DNA from: Silvibacterium dinghuense
Lineage (GTDB): Bacteria; Acidobacteriota; Terriglobia; Terriglobales; Acidobacteriaceae
Direction of reading: 5' to 3'
Assembly (NCBI RefSeq): GCF_004123295.1
Contig: NZ_SDMK01000001.1
Span: 1,302,001 to 1,366,000 of the forward strand
DNA: 64,000 bases
The number at the start of each line of letters is the position of its first letter. Within the stretch, counting starts at the first letter, position 1. The notes beneath the pieces were generated by a model, which made no database searches, had not been told where the DNA came from, and worked only from the letters and a program-made list of their open reading frames with translations. This document shows, one piece after another, positions 55,516-62,700 of the stretch. A program made the translations under genes and the position numbers.

Positions 55516-55552
55516 GGGTGCCCCACGTCTCGATTCTGAGACGTGGGTTCGC
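55516..55552 (+). repeat. palindromic repeat, A stem
   Basis: GGGTGCCCCACGTCTCG with GAGACGTGGG and TTCGCA; located between two convergent genes where it could act as a terminator. Confidence 0.7.
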
Positions 55553-55568
55553 AAGACTTTTCTACACC

Positions 55569-56453
55569 CTATGCTCTCCAGCGATACCCCATCCCTGCCA
55601 GCACGCCGCGCATGTAGGAGAAGCTCGCGATCACGCCCGGCATCGGGTCGTCGCCATGCACTTCATACTCAAGGTCCACATACCCCGCATACTTTGTCTT
55701 GATCAGCGCGGCAAAGATCTCGCGCACCGGCATCTTGCCGTCGCCGACCGCAACCTGGCTCTCCTTGCTCGAGAAATCCGTCAGGTCCTTCATGTGCATG
55801 TTGAAGAGGCGCGGCCCGGCGGCGTGAATAGCCTCCACCACGTCCGTGCCCGCGCGCACGCAGTGCCCTACGTCGATGCAACAACCCATGCGCGGGTCCA
55901 TCCCCTTCACCGCCTTCAGCACATCCAGCGGCGATTTCCAGATCTTGTCCTCGGGTCCGTGATTGTGAATCGCAAGACGAATGTCATACTGCTTCACGAA
56001 CTTCTCGATGCGCGGCAGTGTCTCCGGTGTCGGGTCGCCGGCCACGATCACCGACACGCCGGCCCGCTTCGCATACTCGAACTTCGTGCGGATATCGTCG
56101 TCTTCATCCTTGGGGAAATACACTGCGCCCACAGCGTGCAGCATGATCCCGTTGGCCTTGTAGTCGGCCAGCGCCGCGTCTTCACCGGCCGCATCCATCG
56201 GCAGATGATCCTTCGCATCCTTCGCATTCAGCGCGTCAATGCTGAGCTGTTTCAGATAGCCGATCATCTGCGTCCGCGTGAATTCGCGGAAGGTATAGCT
56301 CGTCATGCCCAGCTTCAGCGGCGAAGGCGCACCTCCTGCAGCCATCGGCTCAGCCAATGCGCTCCCCACAGCCAGACCCGGCATCGCCATCGCCCCGGCA
56401 GCCAACGCACCCGCGCCCAGGAATCCGCGGCGGCTCAAACGTCCTGCATCCAT
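55569..56453 (-). CDS. Tat-exported sugar phosphate isomerase/epimerase-fold protein (AP_endonuc_2 TIM barrel)
   Basis: A 294-residue protein with a twin-arginine signal (GRLSRRGFLGAGALAAGAMA). The TIM barrel has LGMTSYTFREF, GVSVIVAGDP, LAIHNHGPEDK, CCIDVGHCVRAGTD, LFNMHMKDL and YVDLEYEVHGDDP, giving the Asp/His/Glu metal ligands of the xylose-isomerase-like fold; the usual first Glu is replaced by the HNH segment. Export by Tat suggests that a metal-loaded protein acts in the periplasm, where phosphorylated sugars are unlikely substrates. AAGGAG precedes the ATG at 56453. It is transcribed after the Gfo/Idh/MocA gene (57-bp gap) and probably shares its transcript. Isomerase, epimerase or lyase activity cannot be distinguished. 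Confidence 0.85.
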   Translation of the reverse strand: MDAGRLSRRGFLGAGALAAGAMAMPGLAVGSALAEPMAAGGAPSPLKLGMTSYTFREFTRTQMIGYLKQLSIDALNAKDAKDHLPMDAAGEDAALADYKANGIMLHAVGAVYFPKDEDDDIRTKFEYAKRAGVSVIVAGDPTPETLPRIEKFVKQYDIRLAIHNHGPEDKIWKSPLDVLKAVKGMDPRMGCCIDVGHCVRAGTDVVEAIHAAGPRLFNMHMKDLTDFSSKESQVAVGDGKMPVREIFAALIKTKYAGYVDLEYEVHGDDPMPGVIASFSYMRGVLAGMGYRWRA

Positions 56454-56510
56454 AGCCTTTCTCCTTGTCCCAAGATCCAAGTCCCAAAATCCAATTTGTA
56501 TCTCTATCGA

Positions 56511-57830
56511 TTACAGATGCGGCGCCCAGCCCTTTTCGTACTCGCGATCCCAGTACTTCATCGCCTCCGCGTCGTTCAGGATATGAGCATCCGTCGGGTC
56601 GGTGCGCAGCTCGCGATTCACGAACCAGGCAATATTCGAGAGCTGCATCGAGGTCACCGAGACATTCCCCACCGCGATTGGCGCATTCAGCTTCTCGCCC
56701 TTCTGGATACCGGCGATGAAGTTCGCAAAGTGCGCATCCGTCATCGAGTCGGCGCCCACCAGATCGGAAGAGGATTCCTGCGAAGCCGCCTTCTTCTCGT
56801 CCGTCTTATTGCCTTTCAGGTCGTAGATCTCGTACCCGCCGCGATCCACCACCACCGATCCCGTCTCGCCCATAATGGCCGAGCCGCGGTCGCGCCCGTA
56901 GAACCGCATCCCGTTGCAGCACTTGCCTTCCCAGCTGATCGTCTTGTCGCCGTAATCGAGGCTCGTATTCAGCGTGTCGTAGAACTGCCAGTCATCCTTG
57001 TACGCATAGCGCCCGCCGGCGGCAGTCACGCGCTCCGGATACTGCACATCCAGCGCCCAGCGGCATACATCGATCTCGTGCGTGCCGTTGTTCAGCGTCT
57101 CGCCCGTGCCCCAGATACGGAACCAGTGCCAGTTATACGGCTGCACGTTGTCGCGATACGCCTGCCGCGGCGCCGGCCCCTGCCACAGATCCCAGTCGAG
57201 GGTCGCCGGCACCGGAGCTTCCTTGCCGTGTCCGATCGACTTGCGCGTGTTGCTGTACCAGGCCTTCGCGTAATACGCGCGGCCGATCAGTCCGTTATGA
57301 ATCTTGTCGACGATCTCGATGGTGTGCTGCGACGAACGCTGCTGCGTACCCATCTGCACCAGCTTGCCGTACTTCTGCTGCGCCTTCACCAGCAGCGCGC
57401 CCTCGCCCGGATTGTGGCTGCACGGCTTCTCTACATAGACGTGCTTCCCCGCCTGGAGGCCACGGATCGCCATCGGCGCGTGCCAGTGGTCGGGCGTCGC
57501 AATGGTGATCGCGTCCACGTCCTTCTTCGCCAGCACCTCGCGGAAATCCTTCACCGCTACCGGCTTCTCACCCATCGCCGCTTCGGTCTTGCCTGCGAAC
57601 TTCGCCAGGATATTCGACTCCACATCGCACACGTAGGCAATGCGCGCATGCGCCTTGTTCGCCTGCAGCGAAGAGAGATGCGCATAGGCGCGGCTGTTCA
57701 ACCCGATCACGGCAAAATTCAGCCGGTCGTTCGCGCCCATGATCTGTGCATAGCTCTTGGCTGTTGTGCTCACCGCCAATCCGGCCGCACCCACAGCCAG
57801 CGTGTCCAGAAACTCCCTGCGAGTCACCAT
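56511..57830 (-). CDS. Tat-exported Gfo/Idh/MocA family oxidoreductase
   Basis: A 439-residue NAD(P)-dependent dehydrogenase. A Tat signal (MVTRREFLDTLAVGAAGLAV) precedes a Rossmann domain: LNFAVIGLNSRAYAHLSSL, DVDAITIATPDHWHAP, then the conserved EKPCSHNPGE (EKP motif) and a C-terminal alpha/beta dimerisation domain with NNGTHEIDVCRWAL. Exported Gfo/Idh/MocA enzymes carry tightly bound cofactor and may act as glycoside or sugar oxidoreductases in the periplasm. The ATG lacks an obvious ribosome site in the repeat-free leader. Neighbouring genes on the same strand encode two AP_endonuc_2-fold proteins; a terminator separates it from the upstream one. Confidence 0.88.
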   Translation of the reverse strand: MVTRREFLDTLAVGAAGLAVSTTAKSYAQIMGANDRLNFAVIGLNSRAYAHLSSLQANKAHARIAYVCDVESNILAKFAGKTEAAMGEKPVAVKDFREVLAKKDVDAITIATPDHWHAPMAIRGLQAGKHVYVEKPCSHNPGEGALLVKAQQKYGKLVQMGTQQRSSQHTIEIVDKIHNGLIGRAYYAKAWYSNTRKSIGHGKEAPVPATLDWDLWQGPAPRQAYRDNVQPYNWHWFRIWGTGETLNNGTHEIDVCRWALDVQYPERVTAAGGRYAYKDDWQFYDTLNTSLDYGDKTISWEGKCCNGMRFYGRDRGSAIMGETGSVVVDRGGYEIYDLKGNKTDEKKAASQESSSDLVGADSMTDAHFANFIAGIQKGEKLNAPIAVGNVSVTSMQLSNIAWFVNRELRTDPTDAHILNDAEAMKYWDREYEKGWAPHL

Positions 57831-57859
57831 CGTTGTCCCCTTTGTTCACGCAAAAGAAT

Positions 57860-57885
57860 TCGCCCTCCCGCATGAGGGAGGGCGA
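57860..57885 (-). terminator. intrinsic terminator after the first sugar isomerase-like gene
   Basis: Perfect 10-bp stem TCGCCCTCCC / GGGAGGGCGA with 6-base loop. Read on the minus strand it is followed by ATTCTTTTG, placing it just after the stop of the 57891-58880 gene. Confidence 0.7.
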
Positions 57886-57890
57886 GCCGT

Positions 57891-58880
57891 TTAGCAGCGA
57901 AGTCCAGCCTTCGCCAGCGCCTTCTTCAGTCCGTCCATGCTGATGCGCGTCGACGCCTCGGGTGTGCCCGCGCCGCGCCAGTGCGTTTCGAGGCTCACCG
58001 CATAGTGGAAGCCATCGCGCGCCAGCGCCTGGAACTGGCCCACCCAATCGACGATGCCGCCGCCCACCGGAGCCCAGTCATACTTGCCGTCCGGCTTGCG
58101 CACCACATCCTTTGAGTGGCAGTGCCCGATGCGCTTCTTCGGCAGCAGATCATAGCCGTTGGGATACGGCGTCGAGCCCAGCGCCGCCGCATTGCCCGGG
58201 TCCCAGTTCAGCATGAAGTTCGGATTCTTCACCTCGGCCAGCACCGCCGCGCTCTCTTCGCCCGTCGCTGTATTGCACGACATTTCGTTCTCGAGCAGCA
58301 GAATCAGCTTGTCCTTCGCACAGCGCTCTGCGGCCTCGCTCAGCTTGGCGTTGATCGCCGCGCGATAGGGCTTCTGGTCGTCGAGGCGCCAGAAGTCGAA
58401 GCAGCGGATACGGTCTGTGTCGAAGGCATGCGCCAGCGTGATGCAACGCTCCAGCAGCTTCTCCTGCGCCTTGGCGTCGAAGTCCGCATGGAACTGGTCC
58501 CGATGCTCGCTCTGCTTCGAGAGCGGCGCGCCCGGCCAGTCGGTCTTGAAGAGCGGGCTTGCAATGTCTGTCACCCGCAGCTTGTACTGCGCGAGAATCT
58601 TCTTCGCGTCCGCGACCTGCTGATCGCTCAACTCGGTGACGTTCTTGTTCCACATGCCGCGGATCTCGATCCAGTGCAGACCGAAGTCTTCGGCCGCCAC
58701 CTTGCAGCTGTGTTCGAAGTCCTGCGAAATTTCATCGTTGATCACCGACAGCCGGAAAGGACAGGCACCATCCCCTGCTCCCGCCATCGCCGCATCGGCC
58801 TTTTTCACCCATGACGGCAAGCTTGCCGCCACTCCTGCCGCACCTAGTCCTGCGAGCACATCGCGCCGCGAAAACGCCAT
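57891..58880 (-). CDS. Tat-exported sugar phosphate isomerase/epimerase-fold protein (second paralogue)
   Basis: A 329-residue TIM-barrel protein with a twin-arginine signal (MAFSRRDVLAGLGAAGVAA). The barrel has LSVINDEISQDFEHSCKVA, IEIRGMW, LILLLENEMSCNT (Glu ligand), FMLNWDPGNAA (Asp), IGHCHSKDV (His) and YAVSLETHW (Glu), a complete set of metal ligands for the xylose-isomerase-like fold, unlike the other paralogue. AGGAG lies 9 bases before the ATG at 58880; the frame upstream to 58916 is disregarded. Possible periplasmic isomerisation, epimerisation or elimination on oxidised sugars. Confidence 0.85.
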   Translation of the reverse strand: MAFSRRDVLAGLGAAGVAASLPSWVKKADAAMAGAGDGACPFRLSVINDEISQDFEHSCKVAAEDFGLHWIEIRGMWNKNVTELSDQQVADAKKILAQYKLRVTDIASPLFKTDWPGAPLSKQSEHRDQFHADFDAKAQEKLLERCITLAHAFDTDRIRCFDFWRLDDQKPYRAAINAKLSEAAERCAKDKLILLLENEMSCNTATGEESAAVLAEVKNPNFMLNWDPGNAAALGSTPYPNGYDLLPKKRIGHCHSKDVVRKPDGKYDWAPVGGGIVDWVGQFQALARDGFHYAVSLETHWRGAGTPEASTRISMDGLKKALAKAGLRC

Positions 58881-59038
58881 CCTGCTGCTCTCCTCTGTTT
58901 CCCGCTGACTGCGCACCCTTATGGCACGCGGTCACCATCATCCCCTTTTGCGCGATGATCTGTCACGGGTGGAGCACAGATTTTTTGGATGAAAACACCG
59001 GTCTTCGCATGAAAACGTCGGGCGGCGCAAACTCTTTT

Positions 59039-59204
59039 CATCACAGAGGACACAGAGAAATCCGCACCACCGCAAACATACCGGGTGCCCCACGTCTCGT
59101 TTTGAGACGTGGGTTCGCAGTACATCGAATCGCGGCCAGAGGGAGAGGGCCGAAGGCGACCGCCCTGCCGGGTGCCCCGTCCAAGCTCCGCTTGGGCGGG
59201 AAGC
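59039..59204 (+). repeat. CACAGAG repeat, composite A stem + tail B, and E stem
   Basis: TCACAGAGGACACAGAGAA (59040-59058), A unit (59083-59113) with TTCGCAG, tail module (about 59128-59168) and E stem GGGTGCCCCGTCCAAGC / GCTTGGGCGGG (59170-59200). These fill most of the 356-base gap between 58881 and 59236. Confidence 0.7.
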
Positions 59205-59236
59205 ACGAACCTGCGCTACACCCTATCCCTTGCGTT

Positions 59237-59635
59237 TCAGGCCCGTTTGCCGCCGACAAACATCCAGGCCAGCGAACAGAGCGTGATCAGCGCGATGATG
59301 CCCTGCGAGGTTACGCAGTAAAGGCACCACACTTCGAGCTTGTGCGCTTCGATGTTGGTCAAATAAAGCGCGTATCCCAGCCCGACGACCGAGGCCAGCA
59401 GCGTAGCGCCGCGCCGCCGTGCCAGCGCCACGATCGCCAGGGCCAGGTAGCCCGCGATGCCGATCGCCGCAACCGGCACCGGCCCGATCATGGCGTAGCG
59501 GCTGTGATTCACAATGCCGCAGTCCCAGTGCGCGTTGATGTCGCAGGGCTGCACATCGTTCGTATAGTGGACGTGCAGGGCAAGGCTCGAGACAATCACG
59601 CCAGCCAGGGCAAGAACAGCAATCAGATACCGCAT
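59237..59635 (-). CDS. vitamin K epoxide reductase (VKOR) family protein
   Basis: A 132-residue four-helix membrane protein. The first loop carries Cys31 and Cys39 (QPCDINAHWDCG), and the active site is CLYC (Cys104/Cys107) in WCLYCVTS at the last helix. Ser/Thr and the luminal helix NHSRYAMIGPVPVAAIGI fit bacterial VKOR. It re-oxidises a DsbA-like partner and passes electrons to quinone, replacing DsbB. AAGGAG lies upstream of the ATG with 11-base spacing. It is divergent from a DsbA-like gene at 59739, the expected partner, with 103 bp between starts. Confidence 0.9.
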   Translation of the reverse strand: MRYLIAVLALAGVIVSSLALHVHYTNDVQPCDINAHWDCGIVNHSRYAMIGPVPVAAIGIAGYLALAIVALARRRGATLLASVVGLGYALYLTNIEAHKLEVWCLYCVTSQGIIALITLCSLAWMFVGGKRA

Positions 59636-59738
59636 CCGGCAACTTTCTCCTTCTTGCAGCGTCCCTTATAGGAAGAGGCGGCCGCCGTGCGCCGCTCGCG
59701 GGACCCCGCTCCTAGGAGATAAGATTAAATCACCAGCT

Positions 59739-60350
59739 ATGAAGCGTATTCTTTCTGCCGCCTTCGCCGTCGCCGCTCTCTTTGCCGCTGCCTCGCCTCT
59801 CAGCCACGCGCAGAACGCGCTCAAGCCGCCGGCGGGCTCGCACGTCGCCATCGTTGAGTTCGCCGACCTCGAGTGCCCCATGTGCGGACACGAGAATCCC
59901 GTGCTCATGGATGCCGTCGCCAAGTACCACGTGCCCTGGGTGCGTCACGACTTCCCGCTGCAGATGCACGTGTGGAGCTTCCAGGCCGCAGTCAACGCCC
60001 GCTGGTTCGACACCCAGAACAAGAAGCTGGGCGATGACTACCGCAACGCAGTCTTTGCCAACCAGAACAATATCGAAACCAAGGACGACCTCGCCGGCTT
60101 CACGCAGAAGTTCGCCCAGCAGCACGGTACCGCGCTGCCCTTCGTGGTCGATCCCCAGGGCAAGCTGACCGCCGAGGTCAAGGCCGATTACAACCTCGGC
60201 ATGCAGCTTGGCGTCCACCAGACGCCCACCGCATGGGTCGTCACCGACGGCACCGGCGGAGCCGCCCCGCACACCGAGGTCAAGGACTTCAACAAGCTCT
60301 ACACCATGCTCGACGAAGCCATCGCCCAGACCAGCCACGGCCACAAGTAG
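59739..60350 (+). CDS. DsbA-like thiol:disulfide oxidoreductase
   Basis: A 203-residue periplasmic thioredoxin-fold protein of the DsbA_4/thioredoxin_4 type. A signal peptide (FAVAALFAAASPLSHAQ) precedes VEFADLECPMCGHENPV, in which Cys46-Pro-Met-Cys49 is the redox centre. The inserted helical domain (DFPLQMHVWSFQAAVNARWF) and the cis-Pro loop HQTPTAWV (about residue 163) are typical. It probably oxidises secreted proteins and is regenerated by the VKOR protein encoded divergently. A terminator and palindromic repeat follow. Confidence 0.9.
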   Translation: MKRILSAAFAVAALFAAASPLSHAQNALKPPAGSHVAIVEFADLECPMCGHENPVLMDAVAKYHVPWVRHDFPLQMHVWSFQAAVNARWFDTQNKKLGDDYRNAVFANQNNIETKDDLAGFTQKFAQQHGTALPFVVDPQGKLTAEVKADYNLGMQLGVHQTPTAWVVTDGTGGAAPHTEVKDFNKLYTMLDEAIAQTSHGHK

Positions 60351-60570
60351 GGGATAGGGTGTAGGGGGTAGGGTATAGTTTTGCCGCTGCCCTATGTCTC
60401 CGTGAAATCCGGGTGCCCACCCATGACAAGCAGTTGGTCATGGGTGGGTCTCCGAAGAATTCAACGAGCAGGAACGAGAATTCTGCTAACCCTGGACGGC
60501 CAGCCCCTAACAAGGCTGGCCGTCGGCTTTTCTACACCCTATCCCCTATCCCCTATCCCCTACACCCTTC
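60350..60570. repeat. GGGGATA/CCCTATCC tracts around a D-stem repeat
   Basis: GGGGATAGGGTGTAGGGGGT (60350-60378 tract) and an inverted tract CTACACCCTATCCCCTATCC (60532-60570) enclose a D-stem unit GGGTGCCCACCCATGAC (60411-60448, followed by GTCTCCGAAG) and a terminator. Similar tracts occur at 19800, 55563, 59214, 62590 and 62678. Confidence 0.65.
60495..60530 (+). terminator. intrinsic terminator after the DsbA-like gene
   Basis: Perfect 11-bp stem GACGGCCAGCC / GGCTGGCCGTC with 8-base loop followed by GGCTTTTC. Confidence 0.7.
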
Positions 60571-60588
60571 GTTATGATTGAGGCCGAT

Positions 60589-61782
60589 ATGTCCTTCGCA
60601 GCGAATCTCGACGCAATGCAGGCCGCGCTCCGTGAAGCCGGTCTCGACGGCTGGCTCTTCTACGATCACCACCACCGCGACCCCATCTCTTACCGCATTC
60701 TCGGCCTGCCGGAGAACGCGCACGTCACCCGTCGCTGGTACTACCTCATCCCCGCCGTGGGCGAGCCGCGCAAGCTCGTGCATCGCATTGAAGCCGGCCG
60801 CCTCGACACGCTGCCCGGCACCAAGGGCGTCTACTCCTCCTGGCAGGAGCTCGAGTCAGGCCTCGCGACCATGCTGCGGCCCTTCACCAAGCTCGCCATG
60901 CAGTATTCGCCGCGCAACGCCATCATGTACGTCTCTATGGTCGACGCCGGCACCGTCGAGTTCCTCCACGAGCTGGGCAAGACCATCGTCAGTTCCGCCG
61001 ACCTCGTCAGCCAGTTCGAAGCCGTGCTCTCCACCGCCGCCATCACCAGCCACTTCGAGGCCCAGGCCGCCATTGACTCAATCCTCGCCGAAGGCTTCCG
61101 TGAGATCGGCCGCCGCGTACGCCCGGCCTCCGGCGCACCCGTTCGCACCACCGAGTACGACATCGTGCAGTGGCTCTCCGAGGCCATGCGCCGCGAAGGC
61201 CTCACCTGGGAGAACGGTCCCAACGTCTCGGTGAACGAGAACAGCTCGGACTCGCACTACGAGCCCACCGCGGAAGGTTCGAAGGAGATCAAGGACGGCG
61301 ACTTCGTCCTCATCGACATCTGGGGCCGCAAGAACCGTCCCGAGACCTGCTATTACGACATCACCTGGACCGGCGTCGTCGGCCGCGAGCCCTCGGCCGA
61401 GGAACAGAAGGTCTTCTCCACCGTCATCGCCGCTCGCGACGCCGCCATCCAGGCCGTCACCGATGCCTACGCCGCCCACCGTCCCATCGCCGGATGGCAG
61501 GCTGACGACGCCTGCCGCAAGGTGATCGCCGACGCCGGCTATGGCGAGTGGTTCACCCACCGCACCGGACACAATATCGGCTTCGAAATCCACGGCTCGG
61601 GCGCGCACCTCGACAACCTCGAGACCCACGACGAGCGCCTGCTGCTGCCCCACACCTGCTTCTCGGTCGAGCCCGGCATCTACCTGCCCAGCTTCGGCGT
61701 GCGCAGCGAGATCGACATGATCACCAGCAACGACAAGGCAGTAGTCACCGGCCGCATCCAGACCGAGCTGGTGAGAATCTAG
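60589..61782 (+). CDS. M24 family metallopeptidase (Xaa-Pro aminopeptidase/creatinase-like)
   Basis: A 397-residue creatinase-fold peptidase. The N-terminal domain (about 1-150) is followed by the M24 catalytic domain with dimetal ligands: Asp in GDFVLIDIWGRK and TCYYDITWTG, His in FTHRTGHNIGFEIHG, Glu in CFSVEPGIYLP and Glu in VRSEIDM. The His/Glu spacing fits Xaa-Pro dipeptidase or aminopeptidase P activity. GAGG lies 6 bases before the ATG at 60589, which is preferred to 60574. It is a single gene flanked by repeats, and cytoplasmic (no signal). Confidence 0.88.
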   Translation: MSFAANLDAMQAALREAGLDGWLFYDHHHRDPISYRILGLPENAHVTRRWYYLIPAVGEPRKLVHRIEAGRLDTLPGTKGVYSSWQELESGLATMLRPFTKLAMQYSPRNAIMYVSMVDAGTVEFLHELGKTIVSSADLVSQFEAVLSTAAITSHFEAQAAIDSILAEGFREIGRRVRPASGAPVRTTEYDIVQWLSEAMRREGLTWENGPNVSVNENSSDSHYEPTAEGSKEIKDGDFVLIDIWGRKNRPETCYYDITWTGVVGREPSAEEQKVFSTVIAARDAAIQAVTDAYAAHRPIAGWQADDACRKVIADAGYGEWFTHRTGHNIGFEIHGSGAHLDNLETHDERLLLPHTCFSVEPGIYLPSFGVRSEIDMITSNDKAVVTGRIQTELVRI

Positions 61783-61784
61783 CC

Positions 61785-61830
61785 GGGTGCCCCATCCATG
61801 GCAAGCAGTTGGTCATGGGTGGGTCGGACA
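61785..61830 (+). repeat. palindromic repeat, D stem
   Basis: GGGTGCCCCATCCATGGC with GGTCATGGGTGGGTC, a slightly decayed D unit placed 3 bases after the M24 stop. Confidence 0.6.
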
Positions 61831-62000
61831 TAAAAGCGAGTAGAGCGAACAGGAGTCATTCATGACCCAACCGGGCAGGTGGCCATACAAGCCCGCTGTT
61901 GACTTGTGTGGGCCACCTGCACCCACTGGCCGCTTTCCCACTGGCCGTCTTTGCGACTGATCACTGGCCACTGAGTCTCTCACGCTGCTGTATATTCAAA

Positions 62001-62408
62001 ATGATGGCCTCGAAGGTGCAAGTTCCCGCAAAACCGGAAATCAAGGGTTTTGTCTACTCCGCGCTCCTCGCGGGATGGCTGATCCCCGGCGCGGGCCACC
62101 TGCTTGTCGGCAAGTGGGGACGCGCCCTGCTGCTCTTCGCCTCGATCACCGCCATGTTCTGGCTGGGCATCGCCATGCAGGGCAAGCTCTACCAGCCCAA
62201 CACCGGCGACGTGCTCGACATGCTCGGCTTCGCGGGCGACCTCGGCAACGGTCTCTATTACATCCTCGGCCGCATCTTCGACCTCGGCCACAGTGCCGTG
62301 CAGATCGCCACCGCCGACTACGGCACCAAGTTCGTCGTCGTCGCCGGCCTGCTGAACTTCATCTCCGCGGTCGACGCGCACAATCTGCGCATCGGGAGGA
62401 AGCTCTAA
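62001..62408 (+). CDS. small membrane protein, DUF6677-like
   Basis: A 135-residue protein with three or four transmembrane helices: YSALLAGWLIPGAGHLLVGKW, ALLLFASITAMFWLGIAM and FVVVAGLLNFISAVDAHNLRIG. The opening AGWLIPGAGHLLVGKW is typical of small acidobacterial membrane proteins annotated DUF6677; function unknown. Paired ATGs at 62001 and 62004 are possible starts, and TATATT lies 5 bases before, so a leaderless start is possible. The stop overlaps the next gene's start by one base (TAATG). Confidence 0.75.
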   Translation: MMASKVQVPAKPEIKGFVYSALLAGWLIPGAGHLLVGKWGRALLLFASITAMFWLGIAMQGKLYQPNTGDVLDMLGFAGDLGNGLYYILGRIFDLGHSAVQIATADYGTKFVVVAGLLNFISAVDAHNLRIGRKL

Positions 62409-62587
62409 TGTTCGCCCCCTCGCACTTCACCGCGGTGCTGCTCTTCGCCACCTTCGCCTCCGTGGTCTTCGGTATCACGCAGCGCTCCACCCCGCGCGCC
62501 ATGGTGCGCTACGGCCTCTTCTGCTGGGTCTGCTTCGTCGGAGTGGTCATCGCCGCCAGCTGGCTGATGTTTTTCATCCGCCGGTAA
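62408..62587 (+). CDS. very small membrane protein (59 aa)
   Basis: A 59-residue protein with two predicted transmembrane helices (HFTAVLLFATFASVVFGI and YGLFCWVCFVGVVIAASWLMF) and short basic termini (ITQRSTPRAMVRYG, FFIRR). Its ATG overlaps the stop of the preceding membrane protein by one base (TAATG), implying translational coupling and a joint function, perhaps one complex. It is hidden in a longer alternative frame that starts upstream at 62075. No homology-based function can be given. Confidence 0.65.
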   Translation: MFAPSHFTAVLLFATFASVVFGITQRSTPRAMVRYGLFCWVCFVGVVIAASWLMFFIRR

Positions 62588-62589
62588 AA

Positions 62590-62700
62590 CAGGGGATAGG
62601 GTTTAGTTTTCCGGGTGCCCCCATCCAAGCTCCGCTTGAGTGGGAGGCACAACCCCTCACCCGGCCACGCCTTTCCTACACCCCACCCCCTATACCCTGT
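62590..62700 (+). repeat. GGGGATAGGG tract, E stem and CTACACCCC tract
   Basis: AGGGGATAGGGTTTAG, then GGGTGCCCCCATCCAAGC with GCTTGAGTGGG (62613-62644, decayed E stem), then CTACACCCCACCCCCTATAC (from 62678). Between two convergent genes. Confidence 0.6.

Noticed and set aside
55518-57875. 785-residue forward frame opposite the Tat-exported sugar enzymes
   Set aside because: Antisense to two clear genes, no start signal, and it begins inside a palindromic repeat.
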